Shown here piece after piece: positions 23,449 to 34,425 of a DNA stretch of 64,000 bases (within the stretch, counting starts at the first letter, position 1; each line of letters starts with the position of its first letter). This stretch comes from Eublepharis macularius (lineage: Eukaryota > Chordata > Lepidosauria > Squamata > Eublepharidae). The translations under genes and the position numbers were made by a program. The notes under the pieces were generated by a model. It was not told the origin of the DNA and did not search any database. It worked only from the letters and a program-made list of their open reading frames with translations. The stretch is taken from NCBI RefSeq assembly GCF_028583425.1, contig NC_072790.1:159768397-159832396 (forward strand), read 5' to 3'.

Positions 23449-23508
23449 GACCCACCCTGAGCCTGCTTGCGGGGAGAGCAGGATATACAGCTAATAAATA
23501 AATAAATT
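23449..23508 (+). mobile_element. LINE 3' tail
   Basis: ACCCACCCTGAGCCTGCTTG then GGGGAGAGCAGGATATA and an AATAAATAAATAAATT run, the usual 3' tail of a reptile CR1/L2-type element. Confidence 0.55.
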
Positions 23509-23867
23509 TGGTCTTGGTGTTCAGTGCTGTGGTTGTAGTCTGTCAGTATGTTCTCCATGTTCTCTCCCAGTTGGAAATAATAATGAGACCTGTTGTTACA
23601 GTTAGTCTCCTGTGTGCTGTCTACAGAACAGGACTGGAACCATGCTTCAGAGAATACTACATCCTTGTTCTGTATCAACCATCAATTTCTCACCATGATT
23701 TAATTACTTCTGAAGAAAAGGAGGCTCCATACATTCTATGGGCACGTATTACCAACTGGTGACTTCTTCACCTACTGCAGTGTTTCTCAAACTGGGAAAC
23801 AGACTCCTAGTTCCACTAAGACATTAAAAACCATGTATTTCTACAAAACTAGGGGGAAATGGCGTAC

Positions 23868-23969
23868 CTTGTGGAATCTTGTAATTGAGTTCCCCAGGTT
23901 TTCTTAGCTTTCGTAGAAGGAAATCACTGTGGATATTGATCCCCATGCCGAACAAAAACAACAAGATGC
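23868..23969 (-). CDS. SRD5A2: SRD5A2 exon 3
   Basis: A 102-bp exon with acceptor TCTTAG and donor GTACGC. It encodes GILLFLFGMGINIHSD followed by FLLRKLRKPGELNYKIPQ. GMGINIHSD and LRKPGE are signature motifs of the 5-alpha-reductase family, and the cofactor-contact residues Asn160, Asp164 and Arg171 (human numbering) are present. Position 179, arginine in human SRD5A2, is lysine here, as in SRD5A1-type KIP. The exon length equals that of the human gene. It lies 2.7 kb from exon 4, with SINEs and hAT-like elements in the intron between. Confidence 0.95.
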
Positions 23970-24366
23970 CTAAGACAAGAAAACATGACATTTACAGAGA
24001 AGATAGCCAAAATATTTCAGATTTATATTCAAACAAACAGTTCTTTTGTTTTAGAAACACAAATCATGTCCTCTTGAACTATCCATACTGAAGATGACTT
24101 CATATATTACAACAAAATGGAATGGAGATCTCCCTGAGAAATGTATGAAAGAACTTTTAGGGATGAGAAGTTACATTGGATGCTCACAAACAACTATCTT
24201 GCAAGTCTCTCATCTATGGGGCCAATGTACAAAGAATCTAAATCATCAAATAATCAAAAACACAAAAGGAAGTGTAACTTGCTTTTTTTCTTTTCCAGGT
24301 AATTTCTAATCTAATACAATTAATACCAATAGACATAATATATATTGAGGCCCAGGTGGTGTGTCT

Positions 24367-24650
24367 TTGAATGACAACAACAACAACAACAACAACAGTA
24401 ATAGTAATAATAATATGATATATACCGCCCTTCAGGATGACTTAACACCCACTCAGAGCAGTTTACAAAGTATGTTGTTATCCCCACATCAATCACCCTG
24501 TGAGGTGGGTGGGGCTGAGAGAGCTCCTAGAAGCTGTGATTGACCCAAGATCACCCAGCTGGCTTCAAGTGGAGGAGTGGGGAATCAAAACTCGGTTCTC
24601 CAGATTAGAGTTCCGCACTCTTAATCACTACACCAGACTACAACAACAAC
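24367..24650 (-). mobile_element. tRNA-derived SINE
   Basis: Minus-strand copy of the 19213 family: (CAA)n, CCGCCCTTCAGGATGACTTA, CACTCAGAGCAGTTTACAAAG, CCTGTGAGGTGGGTGGGG, then the inverted tRNA-like head at the right end (CTCTTAATCACTACACCAG). Confidence 0.75.
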
Positions 24651-24850
24651 AACGACTGTGCTTATATACTGCTGTTCTAGACAGATTAGTGCCTCACCCA
24701 GAGTGGTGAACAAGTTAGTATTATTATTATCCCCACAATACAGCTGGGGTCCTGGGGCTGAGAGGAGTGGCTTACCCAAAGCCACTTACTGAGCTCATGG
24801 CAATAGCGGGATTCGAACCAGTAGAGTGCTGATTTGCAGCCGGAACAGTT
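24640..24850 (-). mobile_element. tRNA-derived SINE, second family
   Basis: The minus-strand B box GGTTCGAATCCCGC is near 24818. The body is TAAGTGGCTTTGGGTAAGCC with a TTATTATTAT region and a (TTG)n end. It joins the previous SINE head to tail. Confidence 0.65.
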
Positions 24851-25049
24851 AACAACTGAATACAACTAGTAATCATTATTTTTAATATTCTTCCTTATGA
24901 TAAAAAGTAGCAGAAATGAACTAACACAGCATTTATATATTTGAAGAAGACAAATTATTTCATGTGCTTTAAATAATAATTGCTGCTTGATATGCATTTA
25001 AACGGTGTTGCTTCATTTCTAAAGTAAGAGAGCTGGCACCAGCATTTTG

Positions 25050-25690
25050 ATGGAGTAGGAGACGGGTCCATTTGATTGTTTTTGAACTGGGGGCTCCTAT
25101 TATTGAATTATTTGTAGAATTCTTGGTAAGTGTGTATGATTTTAAGGAACCCTCATGTTATTGCATTTAAAGTTTAAACTGCTGTTTGTTTGAAAGGATT
25201 GTTGCCAATTATTTTAATTGGCTTTGGTTGTGAGTAGATGACAATGAATCTGTTGTAAAATATCTTGAATTGTGGAATTTAGCAAAATAATCAATGTAAG
25301 ACTTGTTTTGATATACACAAATATGTATTATGCTTGTGCAAAGGCAAATGTTTATGTTACGGTTTCATTGTTTAATTTCATCCTTATTATAGTTCCTTTT
25401 GTGGCACATAATGAGAAATTTTATCTGATGAAGAAATACGGAATGAGAAAAAAACATCCGGAAAACTTGTTATGTTTATGCTTTCGGACTCTGTGCATTA
25501 CTTTTGGAAAATTGTAGTTTATATGAATGGAACTCATTAATCAAATGTACTGTTGTTTTCTGTTTTATTGACTTTGGCTGTAAATAGATTACAATTGTTG
25601 TTGTAACATAACTTATGCAGTGACTATTTGGTAAAACGTTATTATAAGATTTATTGATACACACATGACAATTGAACTTTTATTGAATTC
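25050..25690 (+). repeat. Diverged tandem pair (~345-bp unit)
   Basis: The block TTGGCTTTGGTTGTGAGTAG ... ATACACAAATATG (25215-25325) is repeated in diverged form at 25565-25680 (TTGACTTTGGCTGTAAATAG ... ATACACACATGAC). Between them, CTGATGA (25425-25431), a possible stem CGGAATG/CATCCG and GAAA (25461-25464) look like a hammerhead core. It could be a pair of PLE terminal repeats. No nearby coding sequence supports that. Confidence 0.4.
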
Positions 25691-25699
25691 ACAGACAAT

Positions 25700-26270
25700 G
25701 GCACTTCAGTGCCTTCATTATCACTTGGTTTTCAACCATGTTCCTATTTATAGTAAATTTATTGTTGAGTTATCAAACATATGCAGAGGCAGACTGGGAA
25801 GTCAAAATGGACCAGGAGGAAGCCACACTGAGTAGCCCCTGTGGGTCAAGAAGCCAGTACTGCACCATCACCCCAAATCAGATGTGGCCAGCAGCACCAA
25901 CAATGCGTATTGACTTATCTGCTCCTCTTTCAAGACATGTTTGTAAACCTGGATAATGATTCAATGGAGGACAAGTAAAGTTAACAGTGTGAACTACAGA
26001 TAAGTACAAATGCATTACACAGTCCAAACATTTACTAAAACACGAAAACATTAATATAATTATTTTTGCTGCAGCAGACTAAAATTATGAGTCTTCTTGA
26101 CTGTTGCACATAAATATTAGAATGAACTGGTTATTCCAAAATCCCCAGGGCTTCATTAAAATATACCCAAAATGTGGTAATAGCTCCCTCTAATGCCTGT
26201 TTTTGAGTACATGATCTATTCAACTGATTTTCAACAAACCGAAAGATATCCCTTAGTACCGTGCAAAGTG
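25700..26270. other. Unassigned intron sequence
   Basis: SRD5A2 intron 2. No conserved coding or repeat structure was recognised. Confidence 0.5.
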
Positions 26271-26274
26271 TTTC

Positions 26275-26382
<108 letters not shown>

Positions 26383-26528
26383 GTTATTGATCAAGTCATT
26401 GTTTTCCAACTTGGCATGTAAACTAGTATCATCTGCTCCAGGATCTGACACAAAGGCTTAGAGACAATTTTGGTGGAGCTCAGTTCAGCAGGACAATCAG
26501 GTGCTTGACATCCAGAAACTATAATTAC

Positions 26529-26692
26529 CTGATGTAAATCTTATGTCGTTGCACCAGTCATCTGGGTATTCAGCACAGTAAACCATGTAGTAACCTTGAA
26601 GGAATCCATTATAGACACAGAACAGCATACCGAAAAGCACTGTGTGCAACGGGAAAGGTCTGCCTCTTGTGAGGAATGAGTAAATGAATGTC
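26529..26692 (-). CDS. SRD5A2: SRD5A2 exon 2
   Basis: A 164-bp exon with acceptor CTACTTCAG and donor GTAATT. It encodes RTFIYSFLTRGRPFPLHTVL, then a hydrophobic stretch, then GYYMVYCAEYPDDW and NDIRFTS. RTF.YS...RGRP, QGYY..YCAEYP and DIRF are conserved in SRD5A1/2; NDIRF carries the Arg145 equivalent. The first base completes an arginine codon started in exon 1. Exon 1, which should encode an N-terminus with the YGKHTES-like motif and catalytic Glu57, was not found anywhere upstream in this window. The acceptor is preceded immediately by a T12 run and a (TG)9 run. Confidence 0.95.
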
Positions 26693-26703
26693 CTGAAGTA
26701 GAC

Positions 26704-26733
26704 AAAAAAAAAAAACACACACACACACACACA
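26704..26733 (-). promoter_or_regulatory. (TG)9 T12 tract at the exon 2 acceptor
   Basis: On the minus strand (TG)9 is followed by T12, then GTCTACTTCAG and exon 2. It serves as the polypyrimidine tract. TG/T runs in this position can modulate exon inclusion (known from human CFTR); an effect here is inferred only. Confidence 0.6.
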
Positions 26734-26814
26734 ATGTAATACCAGGTGAAATAGATTTTAAGTTTCCTAGTAGTCTCCCTATGTGACCAAGTGTCAGAAA
26801 ACTATCATTCTGAG

Positions 26815-27010
26815 AGCTAGTGCCTGTTGTTGTGATTAGGAGATCAGAACAGGGCTGAGGAAATCTGGGTTCAAATCCCCACTCTGCCATGAAGCTCAAT
26901 GCATGACCTTTGGCTAGTAACTCTTTCCTCTCAGCCTCTTGTACCTCATAGAGTCACTCTGAGGATAATCTAGAGGAGGGAGAATCATAGATGTGCCTTG
27001 AACTCCTTGG
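26815..27010 (+). mobile_element. tRNA-derived SINE
   Basis: B-box-like GGGTTCAAATCCCCAC at about 26867, then CTCTGCCATGAAGCT and a degraded body. Older than the 19213 copy. Confidence 0.55.
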
Positions 27011-27389
27011 CTAGATAGATTTTGCCTTGAGTGACTTTTTATGCTACAACGCTTAAGCATAATCTCTCGGCTTGGTAAAAACTTGTAACATGGGTCCCCA
27101 TTTTTGTGATCCCATACATGACAGATAGTTTTTTATTTTACTTCTTAAGTGACATAAATAATCTATGGAAATGGGCTTGCAAACAGCTGGGCACATCTGG
27201 ACAGGTTCTTGTAAAGTATGCCCCTCTCAATGCTTGGGGTCTCTCTTCAAAATGTTGTACTCACTTTATAGCTGCTTCTTACTTTAATGATACTGCTCAT
27301 GCAACCTATTCGGCTCTGAGCAGTGCCACACTAGAATTAGAATTAAAAGGAAAAGTTTTTAATATATAATCTGTATAGTATTAAACATT

Positions 27390-27990
27390 TAAAAATTAAT
27401 AAGTTTTTTCCTTAACCAATTGCGAGAGAAACTTGGCTACTGCTAAAGTAGAACTAAAATCCACCCCTGCTAAAAGAAGCCTTAAATTATCCTCTATACT
27501 TCCTAGGTCCTGGATATAGGGCTTGATCCAGCTGTCTTTTGCCACATTTAGAATACTGCATTCAAATAGACAATGTTGAAGAATGTCTATTTGGCCAGAG
27601 CCGCATTGGCAGTCGCTCAGAGTAGGGAACCTTATTTAAGTGTCCCAGCAACTCTCCTGATGGAATGGCATTCAGTCTGGCTAACATAAATAATTGTCGA
27701 TAATGTGGAATTGTCAGGAAATCAAAATAAGCTGGAAGAGATTGCGGCAATGTTAGACCCAAGTATATTGGTGAGCATACTTTATGTGCTCTTATCATAG
27801 TTCTTCTGTAGTCCAGATTACTACAGGCCCTTGTTCTTTCAGATTATGAGGGTTAATACCCAAGGCCTGGATGTGGTTTTCGATCAGCTTACTCCAAGGG
27901 CTTTGATAAGAATCGGTTTGTAGCAGATGCAAATAGCCATTTGATTCCGTAGAGATTATAGCTGCTTCACATTACATGAATATGAACTGC
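27390..27990 (-). mobile_element. LINE ORF2 C-terminal fragment
   Basis: On the minus strand: NGYLHLLQTDSYQSPW-like text, then YFDFLTIPHYRQLFMLARLNAIPSG and VPYSERL, followed in another frame by a cysteine-bearing HCLFECSI stretch. This is the usual C-terminal 'RLN.IP...R.C.C' region after the RT in some LINE clades. The clade is not determined. It is frame-broken. Confidence 0.55.
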
Positions 27991-28138
27991 TCAGCAGGTT
28001 CCAGATCCCAGTTCACATAAATTTCACTTCTGCTCACATGCACGGAGTATGAGTAGAGGTAAATGGACCTCTTGTCAGCATACATCATTTATCAAAAGGA
28101 ACACTTCATCCCATATTTAATTGATGTCTCACACAAGT

Positions 28139-28361
28139 AGGGTTGCCAGCTCTGGGTTGGGAAGTTCCTGGAGATTTGGGGGGGAGTGGAGCCTAGAGAG
28201 GGTAGGGTTCAGGGAAGGGAGGAGCCTCAGTGGTGTCTAATGCCATAGAGTTCACCCTCCAAAGTAGCCATTTTCTCTAGGGGAATTAATTTCTGTTGTC
28301 TGGAGATCAGTCATAATTCCGGGAGATCTCCAGCCACCACCTGGAGGCTGGAAACCCTACA
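28139..28361. mobile_element. hAT-like short non-autonomous element, copy B
   Basis: It begins AGGGTTGCCAGC and ends GCTGGAAACCCT plus ACA, with 8-bp ACACAAGT on both sides (28131-28138, 28362-28369). Same family as 176-361. Confidence 0.72.
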
Positions 28362-28369
28362 ACACAAGT

Positions 28370-29116
28370 GAAGTGCTGATCAACAAATTCTAAGTGACAC
28401 AGTTAAATTTCCTTGAGCTGCCAAACATGCCCCAATACTGGAGAGTTATCTGGAGTCTGCTACCTTAAGTATTTCTGGGTTCATCCCTGATGCTCATCCT
28501 GCCAATCAGCAGGAAGGGAGAGACACAAAAACCCTGGCATTGCTGGAGGGGTCATGTACTGGGTCATGGACAAGGGAGTAATACACCTGGAGGCCTACAC
28601 CAATCTCCTGTTTCATGACCTCACATTATGGGAAGAGGCAGAACAGTCCAACTCATTTGGATGGTTGCCAGGGCAACAGGCTGAATGAGGAAAGAGCCTA
28701 ATGAGTGTGGCTTTAGGAAGCAGTAGCTGACTATATGAGCCTTGGTTCAGAGCCAAGGAGAAATGCCTGTTCAGCTTTGTGAGTACCTAGAAAATAGAAG
28801 AAGGGCAACCTGGATGGAAGTGAACGCCTGAGGTGCTGACTTCCAATCCCCTCCCTTCTCAAACTAGGTCCTGAAGGAGTCTTAAGAAAGTGGGCTGCAG
28901 GTAAGCCCTCCCATAAGAGCTCAATTTTTGGTTAATGGAGGACAGGATAAATGGAACTAAGCACTTGGGAGACTTTGTAAAACAGAATCCACTACTCCCC
29001 TTGTCATTTCTGTTGTAATAAGGAGTTCCAGACTGGGTGTAAACAGCCAGGCCCACCAACTGGTGAAATTAATCAGCCATGAATAAAAATAGCCAACAGA
29101 AACATAGTCAATGGCA
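28370..29116. other. Unassigned sequence
   Basis: No frame, terminal repeat or known repeat was recognised. Confidence 0.5.
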
Positions 29117-29120
29117 TAAG

Positions 29121-29944
29121 TGTTAGCATTCAGACCCCTACCATGCTAAATGGGCAGTTTATGAATGTAATATTATAAATCCATTCCTCTTATGCCATAA
29201 GCACATGGCACTTCCTAACCCAGGGTGGTTGCCAGCCCAGCTGGAGAATGGAAAACTACCAGAAGTTGAGTCAGGCAGTCTACCTAACAGTGAAGTCTCC
29301 CAAGAACTCCTGGATAATCCTGTCAACACCCTGCTTCTCTTCCTCATCCCACCTACCCTAACCACAGCTATTCAATGAACCGGATAGCTCTCTCCATCCA
29401 GCAATTGCTGGGTCATCAAGCCCCATTTACACCATTTGTCTACCTCAGGTAGAGCCATTAAGCCTCTCCTAATTGATTGTCTAAACCTCTGGACCAGCCA
29501 TCAAGCCATTGTCTTTGAGGCAAGGTGTCAGTCTCAGGCATGTTTTGCCCTGTAATTAGACTCACCAGCCATGTGCTGTGTGTGTGTTCTAGACCCATAC
29601 ATGCACTCTGAGTCCTCTCTTCTCTCCATTGTGAAACACTGGTTATTTTTGCTGCTGTTCCCATGGACCTTCCCCCTCACCAGAACTGGTAAATATCACC
29701 TAGCCTGAATTGCTCTCCCACTTTCCTTCCTGTGTGTGTGCTATGTGTCTTGTGCTTGCTTGCTTGCTTTTTATGTCTCTTTAATAAAGAAGCCTTTCCT
29801 ATTGAACATCCACCTGTTTATTTGAGAGTTCTCTAAGGAAATAATCCTGGTATACATAGATAGAGAATCCCAAGTTACCGCTCTCACTGCCTCCTTAATG
29901 CTAATCCCCCCAATTAATTAAGGAGACCTCATATTTGAGTAACA
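29121..29944. mobile_element. Solo LTR 3 (fossil)
   Basis: It begins TGTTAGCATT and ends GAGTAACA, so the ends TGTTA/TAACA are mutually inverted. Both sides carry TAAG (29117-29120, 29945-29948); the longer CATAAG also matches. AATAAAG lies at about 29781. A 4-bp duplication suits a gammaretrovirus-like or similar ERV. No internal part is present. Confidence 0.55.
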
Positions 29945-29948
29945 TAAG

Positions 29949-30890
29949 TCCTGGAAAAAGCAAAGAAAGCACAGTTGTGTGAAAAAGAGGACCAGTGGCA
30001 CAAGGAGAAGAGAGCACAGAAGGGCAACACCATATGAACACTATCAGTGCATGGCCCATGATGATACAAGTCCCCTAGAACTTTTAACATGATAGCACAT
30101 CTGGATTGTAGCCCTAAAACATTAAGAGAAGCCTCAGGGCTGGGTATAGTTACTCTGAAGCTACTACAAAGGAGGAAAGAATCCTCTCAGAGAGAGGAAA
30201 CCCTCACAAAGAGCTAGAAATCTATTGAATTAACTGTCTAGAAGTGGTGGCAGGATATTCGCAAAATAACTAGAGCAATCAGTGCTTTTCAGTCATGAAT
30301 GTAATCACAAAATTCATTTTGCTGTGAAAGACTAAAAACTAGGTCAGCATCATGTTAAGGCACAGCAAAATAGAATTCTTGCATGTGGCTCTAATAACTG
30401 TTTTGAATATGTTATTATCTTACAGAAAGATGGCACCAAACCAGTATCAGAATCTCAAAAGCTTCCAAATTAGCAATTTAAGCTGTAGAGGAGGTAACTG
30501 TAGATTCAACATGGGAAACTACTTGGCAGCCCTTCAAAGGGAAAAAATAAATCAGTTTCCAGACCAAAGAGAGCAGAGTCCCTGCCAGAACAACAGTGGC
30601 TTGGTAGGCTGCCAAGAAAAGAACAAATTGGTTCACACCGTAATGCATGGAAATTGAACAGAAACATTACCATGTGCTCCATATAAACCTCACCAGATCA
30701 CACTTGGTGAAAACCAGAAAAAACTGCTATGTAAGGGCAATAGAGTAGGGGTATATTCTATTAGAATTAGATCATTGTGGGTTAAATTCCTTTCTTTAGA
30801 AGTCTTAGGGGCAGCCCTAACTTTTTGACATTTCCTCCATGGGGAAACTGGTACCAGTAGTAGACTGTCACATGACTACTACTGCATGTA
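29949..30890. other. Unassigned sequence
   Basis: A 101-codon frame at 30352-30657 shows no family motif and is probably chance. Nothing else was recognised. Confidence 0.5.
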
Positions 30891-30893
30891 GTT

Positions 30894-31333
30894 AGGGACC
30901 AAACTAGATGTTATATCTGCAAAGAGTTGGATCAGGATTCCCTGATCTGGTTTCCAAACAGATGTGACACAAAGGAACAAACATCCCCAAGTGTTCTGTA
31001 GCCCATTTCAGCTTAGGAGTGTAGAACGGGGGTGGGTGGGGCTTCAGCCTTCCCCCCAAACCAAAATGGCCATGGGGGGGGGCTCTGTTTGCCCTGCTGT
31101 GAGCTCCAAGTGCATTAACTGCAGCACATGCAACAACACAATGGAGCAAACAGCCTCCTCTGCATCCATTTTAACTCTAGAAAATGGCATGGGGGAAGGC
31201 TGAAGCTCCTCCTCCTCCTGTGCTGCACTCCTGAGCAGAATAGGGCACTAGATCACTTGAGAACATTAGGTCCCTGTTGTTACATTTATCTGTAAAACTG
31301 ACTTGTGGCAGATGTAACAGCTTGTTTGGCCCT
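30894..31333. mobile_element. MITE-like element with ~27-bp inverted ends
   Basis: The left end AGGGACCAAACTAGATGTTA and the inverse of the right end, AGGGCCAAACAAGCTGTTAC, match, both continuing into ATCTGC. No clear target duplication. No coding content. Confidence 0.55.
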
Positions 31334-31384
31334 GGGATATTGAGTTGGTTCTAATTATATGTCAGAGCTTATTATGTCTATTTT

Positions 31385-31590
31385 ATTTTTATTTATATCC
31401 CACTCTTCTCCTTCATGGGGACCCCAAACAGCTTATCACTTTGTTCTCCCCTCCATCCCCACAACAGCATTGTGAGGTAGATTAAGCTGAGAGATTGTGA
31501 AGGTCAACAGGATTCAAACCTGTTGTCCAAGGTCCTTGTTTGACACTCTAACCACTACATCATGCCAACTCTCAGAGTGATTTGCATTAA
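31385..31590 (-). mobile_element. tRNA-derived SINE
   Basis: Minus-strand copy of the 17228 family: TATCCCACTCTTCTCC, GGGGACCCCAAACAGCTTA, the inverse B box GGATTCAAACC (about 31510), and the head CACTCTAACCACTACAT. Confidence 0.65.
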
Positions 31591-32139
31591 AACACTACTC
31601 TCATGAGGGTCTACTAGGACCTATAAACTTATGTAAGATCATGGATCCCATTAACAAAAAAAAAACTTGGCAAATTGCACTGGGCAGTTTTTACTTAAGT
31701 CAACTACTGACATATATTTGGTCGTCTGTATATGCTATAGCATTGAATTTCTGACATGCATTGTTACATCTATTCCAGCATCCTTACTGGCTTGACATAT
31801 GGAAGCATTCAGTCACCAACCATCCCTAGCTGTCTTGTCATATTTATACCTAACAAAGGAGATGTCTGTGACAACCACCTCCAATGAAGTTTTATCCTTC
31901 TTGCTTTCTAACTAGTACCACTTGTATCTACTTCTTTGTTCTTTGATTATGTAAGTATGACTGCTTCTTAAACGCCTCTTGCCACCCAAGGCCTCCTTTC
32001 CTTTCCTTAGAACCAAACTAGATGGTACTTTTCCAGTGAGTTGTGTCTGGGTTTTCCCACAGGAAATTTCATTTTTTAAAGAGCAGAGGCATCTCTTTTA
32101 CTTGGGACTGTGGTGTGGGGAGGAGGGGCTCCTGCCTCC

Positions 32140-32292
32140 ATACCATTTTAAGAAGCTGAAATGACCCTCTGGCAGGAAATTATTTACGTAACTTTGGGGC
32201 AGTGTGTACTTAGAATACTCTCCATGCTGCTCCAAAGTTATGTAAATAACTGCCTGCCTGGGGGCTATTTCATTTTCTCAAAAAAAAATGGA
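32140..32292. repeat. Long imperfect palindrome
   Basis: GGCAGGAAATTATTTACGTA (32171) pairs with the inverse at 32231-32258, and the pairing continues outward to CCATTTT on both sides. It may be the core of a fold-back element starting near 32009 (AACCAAACTAGATGG, as at 30898). Confidence 0.6.
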
Positions 32293-32299
32293 CCCAGAG

Positions 32300-33065
32300 G
32301 TCAAATAATAAACATCATTCTGATTATTGCATGCAGCCAGAGACCATCACAATTGAGCAAATAAAACACATAAATAAAACATGAACAATAAATGATCAAA
32401 CTATAATGATAAAACACATAAAAGCACATTAAAACATATTAGCATGTTTGTTATACACAGGTGAAGGAGTTTCAACCATTAAGCACAGCTCGAACCTGGA
32501 TTTTCTTAGCTGCCAGGGCAAAGTGTGCTACTCTATAAGAGACATGCTGATCCAAATAAAAAAAGGAGGGTTAATTTTTGCACCACAGGAGAGGAACCAA
32601 TGCCTTTAAGATTTCCCCAAGAACTTTATTCCTGTATACAAAGAGTAGAACAAAAGATAATGTGGAAGGTCTTTGGGAGCTGAAGCTCCACAAATACAAA
32701 AACAGGCAACAATTGCTATTTGTATGTAACAAACATCTAGAATGGCTGAGAACATGGTTTGAAAACTCAGAGAAGTTAAAGCCATTCTAAGACTAGAAAA
32801 GGTGATTTTGGTCAAATAAGAGGCTCTGCCATGGTCCTTCTTGAACAACTTGAACCAGGAGAAAATTTGGAACATCAGTCTTAAAGATCCAGTTTCGTAC
32901 ATTGAGACCGGGTAAGGGGTTTTAAACTCAAACATTCAGATCCCTGAGTGTAAATCGCTTGTGGCTGACAGATTTTTAAAAAATGTAACTACATTTAACA
33001 AATAATGTTTCCTTAAGCAGGTATTTATAGCTTTAAACACATTGTGATATGGAGAACTTTCTACA
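32300..33065. other. Unassigned sequence
   Basis: No recognisable gene or repeat. Confidence 0.5.
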
Positions 33066-33072
33066 GTGCCAT

Positions 33073-33133
33073 TGTAAGCAGAGTTACACCCTTCTAAATC
33101 CATTGAAATCTGTGGGCTTAGAAGGATGAAACT
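33073..33133. repeat. Small palindromic repeat, copy 2
   Basis: AGAGTTACACCCTTCTAA, a 20-base loop, then TTAGAAGGATGAAACT: a near-perfect inverted pair. Related to 16868 and 54690. Confidence 0.6.
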
Positions 33134-33139
33134 TAGCAT

Positions 33140-34377
33140 TTATTTTCTGCTAGAAGTGTCCAAGGCTGGATCAAACCATCTTCCTCTTGCCGTTGTTGCC
33201 TTCCTCTGCACTGTGGGATGCAGCACTGTGATGGCCATGCATCCAGGGTGTGGGTGTGCATTCACCCAAAGCATGGGGAGGGGAGGAAGGCAGCAGCATG
33301 GAGAAAACGCTTAATCCAGCACAAAAGGTTCTAGCAGACCTTGGAAAGTGGCAGCCAGTGGGACTTGAGTGCACCAAGTTGGGCTGACCCATGAGAAAGC
33401 AGCCAGCAGGTTTACTTTCCACCCAGATGCCACAACCCAGAGCAGCCCAGAGCCTGGGCTGGGCCCCTCTGGACCCCAGTAAAGTGTAGCATTTTCCTCC
33501 TTCCCAATGTGAGGTCCCTGTTTGTGTGGTGTAGTTCCACAGAAGAGCAGAAAACACACAGAATGTTCTTTATATGTCTGTTTCCCACAAGTTTCCTTGG
33601 GAAGAGTAGTCAGAAAGAATGGCCACTTGATGTGATTCTCCACCGGGGAGAAGAACGATGCGCGATATTCTCTTTGTCTCTCAAAAAAATTCTCTCTGCT
33701 CAGGTTTTCCTCTGTGAGTTCAGGGGCAGGGGGGATGTAACAGCATGGGGATGTGGGAGAAAATTGTGACTGGAAAAAAGTGAGCAACTAATGGGGCAAT
33801 GTAGGGGCATGATGATGGGAAAGGAAGATGGCAAAAGGGAGAAAGGGAAAAAACTCTGGCAGTTGAGATAGGACATGGAAAGCAGAATGGCAAGATGAGA
33901 ATAAGTGATGGAGGAATTACAGTGACATGAAGAGGAAGGGGTGAGTGATTGAGAAGGCCAGTAAGGTAACTGAGCTGGGTGTGGGCAAGGGCATATTGAG
34001 ACATTAAAACAGCACTGGAGCAAATCAAGCCAACTGGCCCCTACAGTACTGGCAGGGCTCAGAGACCATGTGGCTTGGATCCAAGCACAGTGATAACAAG
34101 AGCTGTGGGCTCATAAAATAGTTGACCCTACACTCATTGTCATCATTGCCATGGCACGGGTCTGAGCTGAATGACCCATGTGGCACAGCCAGCACCAAAG
34201 AGACCACTTGGCTTAGCTTGCTCTTGGCCACCAGTAGTCGTCCAAGGCAGCAGTCCACTAGGACTGGTGTGTAGGAGATGCAGCACAATAAATAACAGTT
34301 ATTTGCATAGGGTGGGGGATCTTCTGAACCTGCATACAGTCTCTGTCAAGTCACCTCACAGCAGACACACACCCATC
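33140..34377. other. Unassigned sequence
   Basis: Overlapping frames on both strands (33171-34290) have no family signature and are frame shadows of purine-rich text. I see no host exon. Confidence 0.5.
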
Positions 34378-34425
34378 AAAAAATGAGGGGAGGGGGGGGC
34401 GTGGCGTCGACTCTGAGGAGAATGG

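Noticed and set aside
33171-34290. Several overlapping frames of 70-158 codons, considered as SRD5A2 exon 1 or another host exon
   Set aside because: No 5-alpha-reductase N-terminal motif and no consistent splice sites.
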